The notes below the pieces were generated by a model that saw nothing but the letters and a program-made list of their open reading frames with translations, was not told where the DNA came from and made no database searches. From Actinomycetota bacterium (lineage in GTDB: Bacteria > Actinomycetota > Thermoleophilia > Gaiellales > Gaiellaceae), in the NCBI GenBank assembly GCA_016870235.1, contig VGCB01000033.1:1-11075 (forward strand): a DNA stretch of 11,075 nt. Direction: 5' to 3'. Within the stretch, counting starts at the first letter, position 1. Each line of letters starts with the position of its first letter. Both the position numbers and the translations under genes were made by a program. Positions 1 to 6,602 of the stretch are shown in pieces.

Positions 1-2604
1 AGGCGCCGTCGCCGCCGCCGCGGTGTCCCCGAGGACGCCGCCGACCGACTTCACGTCGGCGAGCGCGCTCGCGTCGTCGAGGCGGCTCCGGTACTCGGAC
101 TCCCGCTCCTTGAGAGCGGCGAGGAGCGGCCCGGCGACGCCGATCGACGAGTAGGCGCCGGACCCGATCCCGACGAGGAGCGCGAACGCGAAGTCCTTGA
201 GCGTGTCGCCGCCGAGGATCAGCAGCGAGGCGATCGGGAGCAGGGTGATGAACGTCGTCGCGAGCGACCGGGGAATCGTCTCCCAGAGCGAGACGTTGCC
301 GATCAGCCGGAACGGCGCGCGCTTCATCAACGGGATGTTCTCCCGGATCCGGTCGAAGATGATGATCGTGTCGTAGATCGAGTACCCGAGGACGGTCAGG
401 ATCGCGGCCACGGTCGCTGTCGTCACCTCGCGCCCGAGGAGCGCGTAGATCCCGATCGTGATCACGACGTCGTGCGCCAGAGCGACGAGCACGGGAACCG
501 AGAACTTCCACTGGAACCGTAGGGAGATGTAGACGACGATCAGCAGCAGCGAGACGACGATCGCCAGGATCGCGGAGTTCCGGATCTGCTTCCCGAAGCT
601 GGCGGAGACGTTCTTCACCCCGAAGGCCTGCGCGCCGACGGCCTCGGTGAGCGCGTTCTCGAGTCGCTGCGTCTCCGCGGTCGTCAGCGTCTCCGTCCGG
701 ATCTGGAACTCGCGGTAGCGGTCGTTGGTCGAACTCCCTCGGCCCTGGATGACGGCGTTCGCCTCGCCGATCTTCTGCGTCTGCGACCGCACGGGGTCGA
801 GCGCCACCGGCTGCTGTGTCTGGAACGAGACCTGCGTGCCGCCCTTGAAGTCGATCCCGAGGTTGAGCCCCTTCACGGCCAGGGCCCCGATCGCGAGCGC
901 CAGCACGATCGCGGAGAAGCCGAAGAAGATGTTGCGCCGGCCGCAGTAGTCGAACTTGAGCCAGGACGGGATCCCGCGGCCGGTGGCGCCGACGAACCGC
1001 GCGTTGTCGAAGACGCGGAGATCGGCGAGGATCGCGAGGAACGCGCGCGTCGCGAGCACCGCGGTGAGCATCGAGATCACGGTGCCGACGAGCAGCATCA
1101 GGGCGAACCCGCGCACGCTCGAGGTCGCCACGGCGAACAGGACCATGGCCGTGATCGCGGTGACGACGTTCGCGTCGACGATTGTGGCGAACCCCTTCGT
1201 GTACCCGGTCCCGATCGCGGCACGCACCGATCGCCCGGCTCTCGCCTCCTCCTTGATGCGTTCGAAGATGACGACGTTCGCGTCTGCGGCAACGCCGAGC
1301 GTGAGCACGAGGCCGGCGAAGCCGGGCAGGGTCAGCGTGACGTTGAAGAGCAGGATCGCGGCGTACAGCAACGCGGCGTAGATGCCGAGGCCGAGCACGG
1401 CGATGAGCCCGAGGAAGCGGTAGAAGAGGAGCAGGAACGCCGCGACGACGAGGAGACCGACGATCGCCGCCTTCCAGGCCTCCTCGAGCGAGTCCTTGCC
1501 GAGCGTCGCCGAGATGTTCGTCTGCTCGAGCGTCCGGAAGACGACGGGGAGCGAGCCGGTCTGGAGCACGAGCGCCAGGTCCTTCGCCTCCTGTCGGTCG
1601 ACGCCGGTGATCTGCGCGCCGTTCGAGCCGGAGATCCCGCCCGGGTACTCGCGGAAGTCGATCGACGGCCAGGAGCGGATCTCGCGGTCGAGGACGATCG
1701 CGAAGTGACCGAGGATCGGGTTGTCGTTCGATCCGAACTGGTTGGTCAGGAGCCGGCCGCGCTGGGCCTCGCGCCGCGTGATCTCCTCGAAGATACGGCG
1801 GCCCTTGCCCGTGAACTCCATCAGCACGACCGGCTGGCCGCTCTGCGGGTCGAAGTCCGCGCGAGTGCCCGAGAGCTTGAGCTCGGCACCGGTCATCTCC
1901 GGCACCTCCGGCGGCGTGTACTTGAAGAGGTACCACTGCCGCTTCTCGACCACGTTCCCGGGCGGGCACACCTCGCCCGCGGCGCAGCTGATCACGACCG
2001 TCCCCTCCGGCACGCCGAACAGCCGGAACCCGTCGGGCACCTTGCCGTCGTGCTTGCGGAGCGCCGTCTCGCGGGAGCCGACGGGACCGGCGACGAGCTT
2101 CTTCTTCTTGTCGAAGAGGTACCAGCTGTCGGGCGTGCCCTTCTCCGCGAGCGCCTGCTGGCCGGCGAGGAGCTCGAAGACGGTCGCCTTCGGGATCGCC
2201 TGCCGGGTGCGGAGGTCGACGGACGGGGCGACGAGGTTCGCCTCGAGGTCGAAGAACTCGAGCTGCGCGGTCTTGCCGATGATCGCGGCGGCCGCGGCCG
2301 GGTCCTTGACGCCGGGCAGCTGGATCGCGATCTGCGAGTCGCCCTGCTTGCGGATCTCGGGCTCGGAGACACCGAGCTTGTCGACGCGGTTCCGCATGAT
2401 CTCGACCGAGCGGTCGAGATCCTCCTCCGTCAGCTGGCGCCCCTTGGGCGGGATCGCCTGCAGCGTCACCTCGAGTCCGCCCTGGAGGTCGAGGCCGAGG
2501 TTCGCCTTGTCGTGGATCGGCGAGCCCGGAACTGCGAGCAGGACGACGCCGACGAGCGCGGCGACGACGAGCGCGATGACGGAGAGGGCGGCGCGACGGG
2601 TCAT
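1..2604 (-). CDS. secDF: SecDF: fused SecD-SecF protein translocase accessory subunit (3' end beyond window)
   Basis: This inner-membrane protein uses the proton gradient to help pull translocating chains out of SecYEG. I translated 868 codons from the ATG with no stop to the window edge, so secD and secF form one frame. The SecD half has TM1 (about residues 6-25), the P1 motif NLGLDLQGG (35-43), and a membrane block at about 378-528 containing GVAADANVVIFERI, whose Asp441 matches the conserved proton-path Asp of SecD. A short linker (about 529-548) leads to the SecF half: TM at about 560-579, NLGIDFKGG (581-589), and GYSIYDTIIIFDRIREN (740-756). The SecD P1 region has an insertion-like stretch (about 149-228) with Cys207, Cys213 and two WYLF motifs (161-164, 224-227). 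An in-frame stop lies 22 bases upstream of the ATG, so the start is well bounded, although its Shine-Dalgarno is poor. It lies 65 nt after yajC. The cytoplasmic tail is incomplete here. Confidence 0.96.
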   Translation of the reverse strand, partial: MTRRAALSVIALVVAALVGVVLLAVPGSPIHDKANLGLDLQGGLEVTLQAIPPKGRQLTEEDLDRSVEIMRNRVDKLGVSEPEIRKQGDSQIAIQLPGVKDPAAAAAIIGKTAQLEFFDLEANLVAPSVDLRTRQAIPKATVFELLAGQQALAEKGTPDSWYLFDKKKKLVAGPVGSRETALRKHDGKVPDGFRLFGVPEGTVVISCAAGEVCPPGNVVEKRQWYLFKYTPPEVPEMTGAELKLSGTRADFDPQSGQPVVLMEFTGKGRRIFEEITRREAQRGRLLTNQFGSNDNPILGHFAIVLDREIRSWPSIDFREYPGGISGSNGAQITGVDRQEAKDLALVLQTGSLPVVFRTLEQTNISATLGKDSLEEAWKAAIVGLLVVAAFLLLFYRFLGLIAVLGLGIYAALLYAAILLFNVTLTLPGFAGLVLTLGVAADANVVIFERIKEEARAGRSVRAAIGTGYTKGFATIVDANVVTAITAMVLFAVATSSVRGFALMLLVGTVISMLTAVLATRAFLAILADLRVFDNARFVGATGRGIPSWLKFDYCGRRNIFFGFSAIVLALAIGALAVKGLNLGIDFKGGTQVSFQTQQPVALDPVRSQTQKIGEANAVIQGRGSSTNDRYREFQIRTETLTTAETQRLENALTEAVGAQAFGVKNVSASFGKQIRNSAILAIVVSLLLIVVYISLRFQWKFSVPVLVALAHDVVITIGIYALLGREVTTATVAAILTVLGYSIYDTIIIFDRIRENIPLMKRAPFRLIGNVSLWETIPRSLATTFITLLPIASLLILGGDTLKDFAFALLVGIGSGAYSSIGVAGPLLAALKERESEYRSRLDDASALADVKSVGGVLGDTAAAATAP

Positions 2605-2669
2605 GGAGCGAGTGTCAGGGTAGCGTCAGAGCGGTCGGGCGGACCGTCCGACGGACGTCGCGCCGTGTC

Positions 2670-3032
2670 CTATGCCTTCTCTTCGACGCGCTGCTCCCCA
2701 CTCCCGTTCGTTGCGACCTCGTTCACCTCGTCGACCGGCTCGTCGTCGACGACCTCGGCGTTATCGGCATCGTCGTCCTCGGGCTTGACCACCGTTGCGA
2801 CCGCCCGCCGGGCGATCCGGACGTGGATCGAGTCGGCGATCTCGACGATCAGCTCCTCGTCCTCGTCGATCGACTGGACGATGCCGAAGAGACCGCCGAC
2901 GGTGAGGATCTCGTCGCCGGGCTCGATGCTCGACAGGAGCTGCTGCTGCTTCTGCTGCTTCGCCTTCTGCGGTCGGATCAGGAGCGCCCACAGCAGGACG
3001 AACATCACGACCAGGATCAGGATCTGTGCCAA
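2670..3032 (-). CDS. yajC: YajC, SecDF-associated preprotein translocase subunit
   Basis: YajC is a small single-pass membrane protein that associates with SecDF and the Sec translocon. The 120-residue product has an N-terminal membrane helix (about residues 2-19) followed by the family's characteristic RPQ motif (20-22), a basic Lys/Gln run, and the core with GDEILTVGGLFGIV (about 39-52). The tail after about residue 85 is acidic and low in complexity. The start is a TTG placed 3 nt after the tgt stop codon. The GAG repeat encoding the last Tgt residues doubles as its Shine-Dalgarno. An internal ATG at codon 10 would remove half of the membrane helix, so the TTG is preferred. It is followed by secDF, the classical partner. 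Confidence 0.95.
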   Translation of the reverse strand: MAQILILVVMFVLLWALLIRPQKAKQQKQQQLLSSIEPGDEILTVGGLFGIVQSIDEDEELIVEIADSIHVRIARRAVATVVKPEDDDADNAEVVDDEPVDEVNEVATNGSGEQRVEEKA

Positions 3033-3047
3033 CGTCTACTCCTCCTC
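3032..3047 (-). promoter_or_regulatory. Shine-Dalgarno supporting the TTG start of yajC
   Basis: On the minus strand GAGGAGGAG (3047-3039) lies 6 nt before the TTG at 3032-3030. It is also the coding sequence for the three C-terminal glutamates of Tgt, so tgt and yajC translation are probably coupled. This site decides the rare TTG start over the downstream ATG. Confidence 0.7.
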
Positions 3048-4217
3048 GGGGCCCGCAGCCAGTCGCGCCAGCGCCGTGGCGCGGTACTTCTCGAACGCGC
3101 CACGCACGATGGCCTCCCGCGCACCCTCGGTCAGTCTCAGCGTGAAGTGCAGATTATGCAGGGTGAGGAGCCTCAGGCCGAGGATCTCCTTCTGGTTGAC
3201 GAGATGCCGGACGAACGCGCGGCTGAAGCGCAGGCAGGCAGGGCACCTGCAGTCCTCCTCGAGCGGGCGCTGGTCGCGCGCGTAGCGGGCGTTCCGCAGG
3301 TTGAGCCGGCCCGCGGCCGTCAGCGCCGAGCCGGTGCGCGCCGTGCGGGTCGGCAGGACGCAGTCGAACATGTCGATCCCGCGCGCGATCACCTCGAGGA
3401 TCCCCTCGGCGTCCCCGAGCCCCATGAAGTACCGCGGCTGCGTCTCGGGCAGGAGCGGCGCCGCGAAGGCGACGGTGTCGAGCATCTCGCCCCGGTCCTC
3501 GCCGACGGCGAGCCCGCCGAGCGCGCAGCCGTCGAACGGGAGCGCGGTGATCTCGGCGATCGACCGCTCGCGCAGGTCGCGGAACGTCCCGCCCTGCACG
3601 ATCCCGAAGCGGAGCTGGCCGGGGGCGCGCGGCTCGCCGACCTGCGCCTTCGCCCAGACCGTCGTCCGCCGGACGGCCTCCTCGTGCTCGGCCCGCGACG
3701 CGGCGGCCGGCGAGCAGATGTCGAGGCACATCGCGATGTCGGAGCCGAGTCGCCGCTGGATCTCCTGCACGCCCTCGGGCGTGAGCCGCGCGGTCGCGCC
3801 GTCGTAGACCGAGCGGAAGGTGACGCCGGCGTCGTCGACCTCGAGCAGGGTGTCGCGGAGCGAGAAGACCTGGAAGCCGCCGGAGTCGGTCAGGATCGGC
3901 CCCTCCCAGCCGGAGAACGCGTGCAGCCCGCCGAGCTCCTCGATCACGTCCTCGCCGGGCCGGAAGTGGAGGTGATATGTGTTGCCGAGGATCACGCGCG
4001 CGCCGAGATCGCGCACCTCCGCCGGGTCGAGCGTCTTCACCGTCGCCTTCGTCCCGACCGGCATGAACGCCGGGGTCGGGATGGCTCCGTGCGCCGTGCT
4101 CAGCACTCCGGCCCGGGCTGCGCCGTCCCGCGCCTCGACCGCGAAGACGGGGTCAGGTCTTGCATGTTGCGTCAGGGGCGGCTCGGCTCCGAGCGCGAGC
4201 CGGTCACCACGCAACAT
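3036..4217 (-). CDS. tgt: tRNA-guanine transglycosylase (Tgt), with an element-encoded N-terminus
   Basis: Tgt exchanges guanine at position 34 of GUN-anticodon tRNAs for the queuosine precursor preQ1. The 393-residue product has TDSGGFQVFSL with Asp111, the base-exchange loop GIDMFDCVLPTR with the nucleophile-position Asp285, and the zinc site Cys323-x-Cys325-x2-Cys328 plus His354 in the HNL motif. Family homology begins near residue 24 (VFAVEARDG). The first 23 residues are encoded by a palindromic element at the crotonase-tgt junction. In this frame the only usable starts are ATG at 4217 and TTG at 4214, both inside that element; the next in-frame GTG (residue 38) would delete a conserved segment. 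The C-terminus is 3 nt before yajC. The catalytic and zinc residues look intact, so the enzyme is probably functional with an acquired N-terminal extension. Its substrate-supplying partner enzymes are not in the window. Confidence 0.95.
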   Translation of the reverse strand: MLRGDRLALGAEPPLTQHARPDPVFAVEARDGAARAGVLSTAHGAIPTPAFMPVGTKATVKTLDPAEVRDLGARVILGNTYHLHFRPGEDVIEELGGLHAFSGWEGPILTDSGGFQVFSLRDTLLEVDDAGVTFRSVYDGATARLTPEGVQEIQRRLGSDIAMCLDICSPAAASRAEHEEAVRRTTVWAKAQVGEPRAPGQLRFGIVQGGTFRDLRERSIAEITALPFDGCALGGLAVGEDRGEMLDTVAFAAPLLPETQPRYFMGLGDAEGILEVIARGIDMFDCVLPTRTARTGSALTAAGRLNLRNARYARDQRPLEEDCRCPACLRFSRAFVRHLVNQKEILGLRLLTLHNLHFTLRLTEGAREAIVRGAFEKYRATALARLAAGPEEE

Positions 4218-4236
4218 GCAAGACCTGACCCCGTCT
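4145..4236. repeat. Long inverted repeat (28-bp arms), REP/MITE-like, at the 5' end of tgt
   Basis: The arms at 4145-4172 and 4209-4236 are perfect reverse complements, and the outer end contains GACGGGGTCAGGTCTTGCAT. The 36-nt centre contains a further 7-bp stem, CGGCTCG (4179-4185) with CGAGCCG (4196-4202). The whole unit is about 92 bp, contains no gene of its own, and occurs only once in the window. It begins inside the stop codon of the crotonase gene and ends where Tgt homology begins, so it looks inserted into the intergenic junction. No T-run follows either arm, so it is not a classical terminator. From memory, palindromes with GGGGTCAGGTC-type ends are dispersed in several bacterial genomes, possibly mobilised by Y1/RAYT transposases, but I could not search for copies. 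Confidence 0.85.
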
Positions 4237-5006
4237 CACCGGCCGACCCAGGTCGCGGGTCGCTTTTCGACGAACGCCGAGATCCCCTCCTGCGCGTCCG
4301 CGAGCTGGGCGTTCTCGACCATGACGGCGCGCGTCAGCGCGTAGGCGGCGTGCTCGTCGCGCTCGATCTGCTCGTAGAAGGCCTGCTTGCCGATGCCGGT
4401 CACGAGCGGGCTCGACCGGAGGATCCTCTCGAGGAGCCGGTCGATCGTGGCGTCGAGGTCGGCGGCGGGAACGACATGGTTGACGAGGCCCCAGTCGAGC
4501 GCCGTCGGCGCGTCGATCGGCTCGCCCGTCAGCAGCATCTCCATCGCGCGCTTGCGGCCCACGGCGCGGGAGAGCGGCACCATCGGCGTCGAGCAGAAGA
4601 GCCCGATCTTGACGCCGGGCGTCGCGAAGGTCGCCGTGTCGACGCAGACGGCGAGGTCGCAGGCGGCGACGAGCTGACACCCGGCGGCGAACGCCGGGCC
4701 ATGCACGCGCGCGACGACCGGCTGCGGGACGCGATGGACCGCCTCCATCATCTCCGTGCAGACGTCGAAGAGCTCCTCGTAGAACGCCGCGTCCCGGCCG
4801 ATCATCTCGCCGAGGTCGTGCCCGGCCGAGAAGGCCGGCCCCTCACCCGCGACCACCACCGCCTGCACGTCTGCGGGCAGCGACCCGAGCGCGCCGACGA
4901 CCTCGCGCATCAGCGCCAGCGAGAGCGCGTTCCGCTTCTCGGGACGCGCCAGCACGATCCTCGCGACCGGCCCGTCCGGCGTCACCTTCACGTGCTCGTA
5001 CGTCAT
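4236..5006 (-). CDS. Crotonase-fold (enoyl-CoA hydratase/isomerase family) protein, ECHDC3-like
   Basis: This is a 256-residue protein of the crotonase superfamily, whose members act on acyl-CoA thioesters. The first oxyanion-hole segment is FSAGHDLGEM (59-68) and the second is HGPAFAAGCQL (102-112). The usual catalytic glutamates are absent: CEL has become CQL (Gln111), and the QPE position reads TPG (Gly131). The pattern ATPGVKIGLFCSTP (128-141), LTGEPI, GKQAFYEQ and the QEGISAF ending match, from memory, the ECHDC3 family rather than true hydratases, so dehydration activity should not be assumed. I chose the ATG at 5006 because AGGAGG lies 5 nt upstream; an in-frame start at 5051 would overlap queA. 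It lies 37 nt after queA in the same direction, an unusual place for a crotonase gene. Its substrate cannot be read from the sequence. Confidence 0.9.
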   Translation of the reverse strand: MTYEHVKVTPDGPVARIVLARPEKRNALSLALMREVVGALGSLPADVQAVVVAGEGPAFSAGHDLGEMIGRDAAFYEELFDVCTEMMEAVHRVPQPVVARVHGPAFAAGCQLVAACDLAVCVDTATFATPGVKIGLFCSTPMVPLSRAVGRKRAMEMLLTGEPIDAPTALDWGLVNHVVPAADLDATIDRLLERILRSSPLVTGIGKQAFYEQIERDEHAAYALTRAVMVENAQLADAQEGISAFVEKRPATWVGR

Positions 5007-5018
5007 CGCTGCCTCCTC
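5007..5018 (-). promoter_or_regulatory. Shine-Dalgarno selecting the start of the crotonase-family gene
   Basis: Minus-strand GAGGAGG (5018-5012) lies 5 nt before the ATG at 5006-5004. This is one of the strongest ribosome sites in the window and supports this start over the in-frame ATG at 5051. Confidence 0.65.
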
Positions 5019-5043
5019 GGGCGGTCGGAATGCCGGGATTGGA

Positions 5044-5982
5044 TCACACAATCAGCATCGCATCGCCGAACGAGTAGAAGCGGTAGCGCGCCGCGACGGC
5101 CTCCCCGTAGGCCCGCCGGGTCGCCTCGACGCCCGCGAACGCCATGACGAGGGCGAGGAGCGTCGAGCGCGGCAGGTGGAAGTTCGTGAGGAGCGCGTCG
5201 ACGCGCCGGAACGCGAACCCCGGGGTGATGAAGAGCTCCGTCCTCCCCTCGAGCTCACCGCTGCGCGCGATCGTCTCGAGGACACGCGTCGTCGTCGTCC
5301 CGACGGCGAGCACGCGCCGCGCAGCGCCGATTCGCTCCCATGCCGTCGGGTCGACGCGGTAGCGCTCGCCGTGCAGCCGGTGCTCGGACAGCGTCTCGAC
5401 GGCGAGCGGCCGGAACGTGTCGAGCCCGACGTGCAGGGTCACGCGCTCGACGTCGAGACGCGCCAGGAGCTCCGGCGTGAAGTGGAGCCCGGCGGTCGGC
5501 GCGGCGGCGGATCCCGCCTCGTCCGCGTACACCGTCTGGTACCGGTCGGGATCCGCGAGCGGCGCCGTGATGTAGGGCGGCAGCGGCGTCTCCCCCTCCG
5601 GCTCGCCGTCGAGCCTGACGCGCCAGCGTCCGTCGCCGAGGGAGACGAGGAGCTCGACCGGGCCGAGCCGCTCGCCCGGCCGGAGGCGGCGCGACGGACG
5701 CGCGAGCGCCTCCCACTCGTCTCCGGCAACGCGCTCGACGAGCAGGATCTCGACCGTCCCGCCGCTCGCGCGGCGCAGGCGGAGCCGAGCCGGCACCACG
5801 CGCGTGTCGTTCACGACCACGAGCGCCTCGCCCATCGCCTGCTCGAGATCCTCGAACCGGCGGTGCTCGACCGCCCCGGACGACCGATCGAGCACGAGAA
5901 GGCGCGACCCGTCCCGCCGCTCGGCCGGATGCTGCGCGATCAGCTCGGGCGGCAGGGCGTAGTCGAGCTCGTCGGCCCTCAC
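5044..5982 (-). CDS. queA: S-adenosylmethionine:tRNA ribosyltransferase-isomerase (QueA)
   Basis: QueA transfers and isomerises the ribosyl group of SAM onto preQ1-modified tRNA, giving epoxyqueuosine, the step after Tgt. The 312-residue length is slightly shorter than the roughly 340-356 residues usual for the family. Signature segments run in order: DELDYALPPELIAQHP near the N-terminus, VVNDTRVVPARL (about 56-67), PPYI, YQTVYA followed by AAPTAGLHFT, GTTTTRVLE, TNFHLPRSTLLALV, and the terminal YRFYSFGDAML. The start is a GTG. The frame closes 34 nt upstream at 6016-6018 with no other usual start codon, so it is well bounded although no clear Shine-Dalgarno is visible. It appears to be the first gene of the operon leading to tgt, yajC and secDF, and is divergent from the coiled-coil gene across 71 bp. 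Confidence 0.97.
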   Translation of the reverse strand: MRADELDYALPPELIAQHPAERRDGSRLLVLDRSSGAVEHRRFEDLEQAMGEALVVVNDTRVVPARLRLRRASGGTVEILLVERVAGDEWEALARPSRRLRPGERLGPVELLVSLGDGRWRVRLDGEPEGETPLPPYITAPLADPDRYQTVYADEAGSAAAPTAGLHFTPELLARLDVERVTLHVGLDTFRPLAVETLSEHRLHGERYRVDPTAWERIGAARRVLAVGTTTTRVLETIARSGELEGRTELFITPGFAFRRVDALLTNFHLPRSTLLALVMAFAGVEATRRAYGEAVAARYRFYSFGDAMLIV

Positions 5983-6053
5983 CGCGGCGACGGGAAGGGC
6001 CTGCTCGAACGGCGTTCAGGGCTCATCCGACGGCCAGAGTAGCCTTGCAGACC

Positions 6054-6515
6054 ATGGACGAAGACGCACGCGAACGCGCCGCCGAGCGGATCGCAGAGGC
6101 GCGCCACGGACGCTTCGAGGCCGCACGGCTCGAGGCGGCGCTGGAACGGTCGCGCGCGCGGATCGACGCCCTCGCGGCCGCAGCCGAGGAGCTCGAGCAG
6201 GGGTTGCCCGACCGCGTCGGCGACGCCGTGCAGGAAGGGCTGAAGCGCGAGATGCAGGCCGCGGGCAAGAACCTCGCCGAGATCCGCGGCCTTCTCAACC
6301 GGACGATCCGGCGGCTCGAGGCGATCGAGCAGGAGCTCGTCGCCGAGCGGAACGCCCGCATCGACGACCTCGAGGTCCTCGTCGACCTCGTCTCCTCGGG
6401 CTGGGCCGGCGTCGACGAGCGCCTGCGCCGGATCGAGGAGCGCGGCAGCCACGCGAGCGGCGCGATCGTGCCCCTCCTGCCGCTCGCCGAGCCGGTCGAC
6501 GCGCTGGCGTCGTAG
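6054..6515 (+). CDS. Small charged, probably coiled-coil protein of unknown function
   Basis: I do not recognise this 153-residue protein. Residues 1-130 are almost entirely Glu/Arg/Ala/Leu with heptad-like spacing (for example RFEAARLEAALERSRARIDA at 20-39, and a second stretch around 73-108), suggesting one or two long amphipathic helices. A Gly/Pro break occurs near residues 50-56. The last 20 residues are less charged (GAIVPLLPLAEPVDALAS). There are no cysteines, signal peptide or membrane segment, so it is probably cytoplasmic. The plus frame shows the strong G/C third-position bias of the neighbouring genes, which favours it over the opposite-strand frame. I prefer the ATG at 6054; an in-frame TTG lies at 6045. 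No convincing Shine-Dalgarno is visible. It is the only complete plus-strand gene in the window. Confidence 0.72.
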   Translation: MDEDARERAAERIAEARHGRFEAARLEAALERSRARIDALAAAAEELEQGLPDRVGDAVQEGLKREMQAAGKNLAEIRGLLNRTIRRLEAIEQELVAERNARIDDLEVLVDLVSSGWAGVDERLRRIEERGSHASGAIVPLLPLAEPVDALAS

Positions 6516-6602
6516 CTGCACTCGATCGTCCGCTACCACCCGCTCGTCGACGGAGAACACGCGGCTCGGGTGGCTCGCAACCGCTCCGGCGGATCGTGAC
6601 CC

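Noticed and set aside
2605..2669. Possible hairpin in the yajC-secDF gap around GTCGG/CCGAC.
   Set aside because: About 5 bp with an unpaired interior; not distinguishable from chance.
1705..3285. 526-codon plus-strand open frame opposite secDF and yajC.
   Set aside because: Antisense shadow; the minus strand encodes SecDF continuously.
2823..5147. 774-codon plus-strand open frame opposite yajC, tgt and the crotonase gene.
   Set aside because: Antisense shadow with biased composition; all genes beneath it have clear conserved motifs.
5979..6560. 193-codon minus-strand open frame opposite the coiled-coil gene and overlapping the queA start.
   Set aside because: It would overlap the queA start, and its codon positions lack the bias seen in the plus frame. 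I keep moderate doubt because neither product is recognised.
6536..6573. CCACCCG (6536-6542) and CGGGTGG (6567-6573) as a terminator between convergent genes.
   Set aside because: Only 7 bp with a 24-nt loop and no T-run; chance is likely in such GC-rich sequence.
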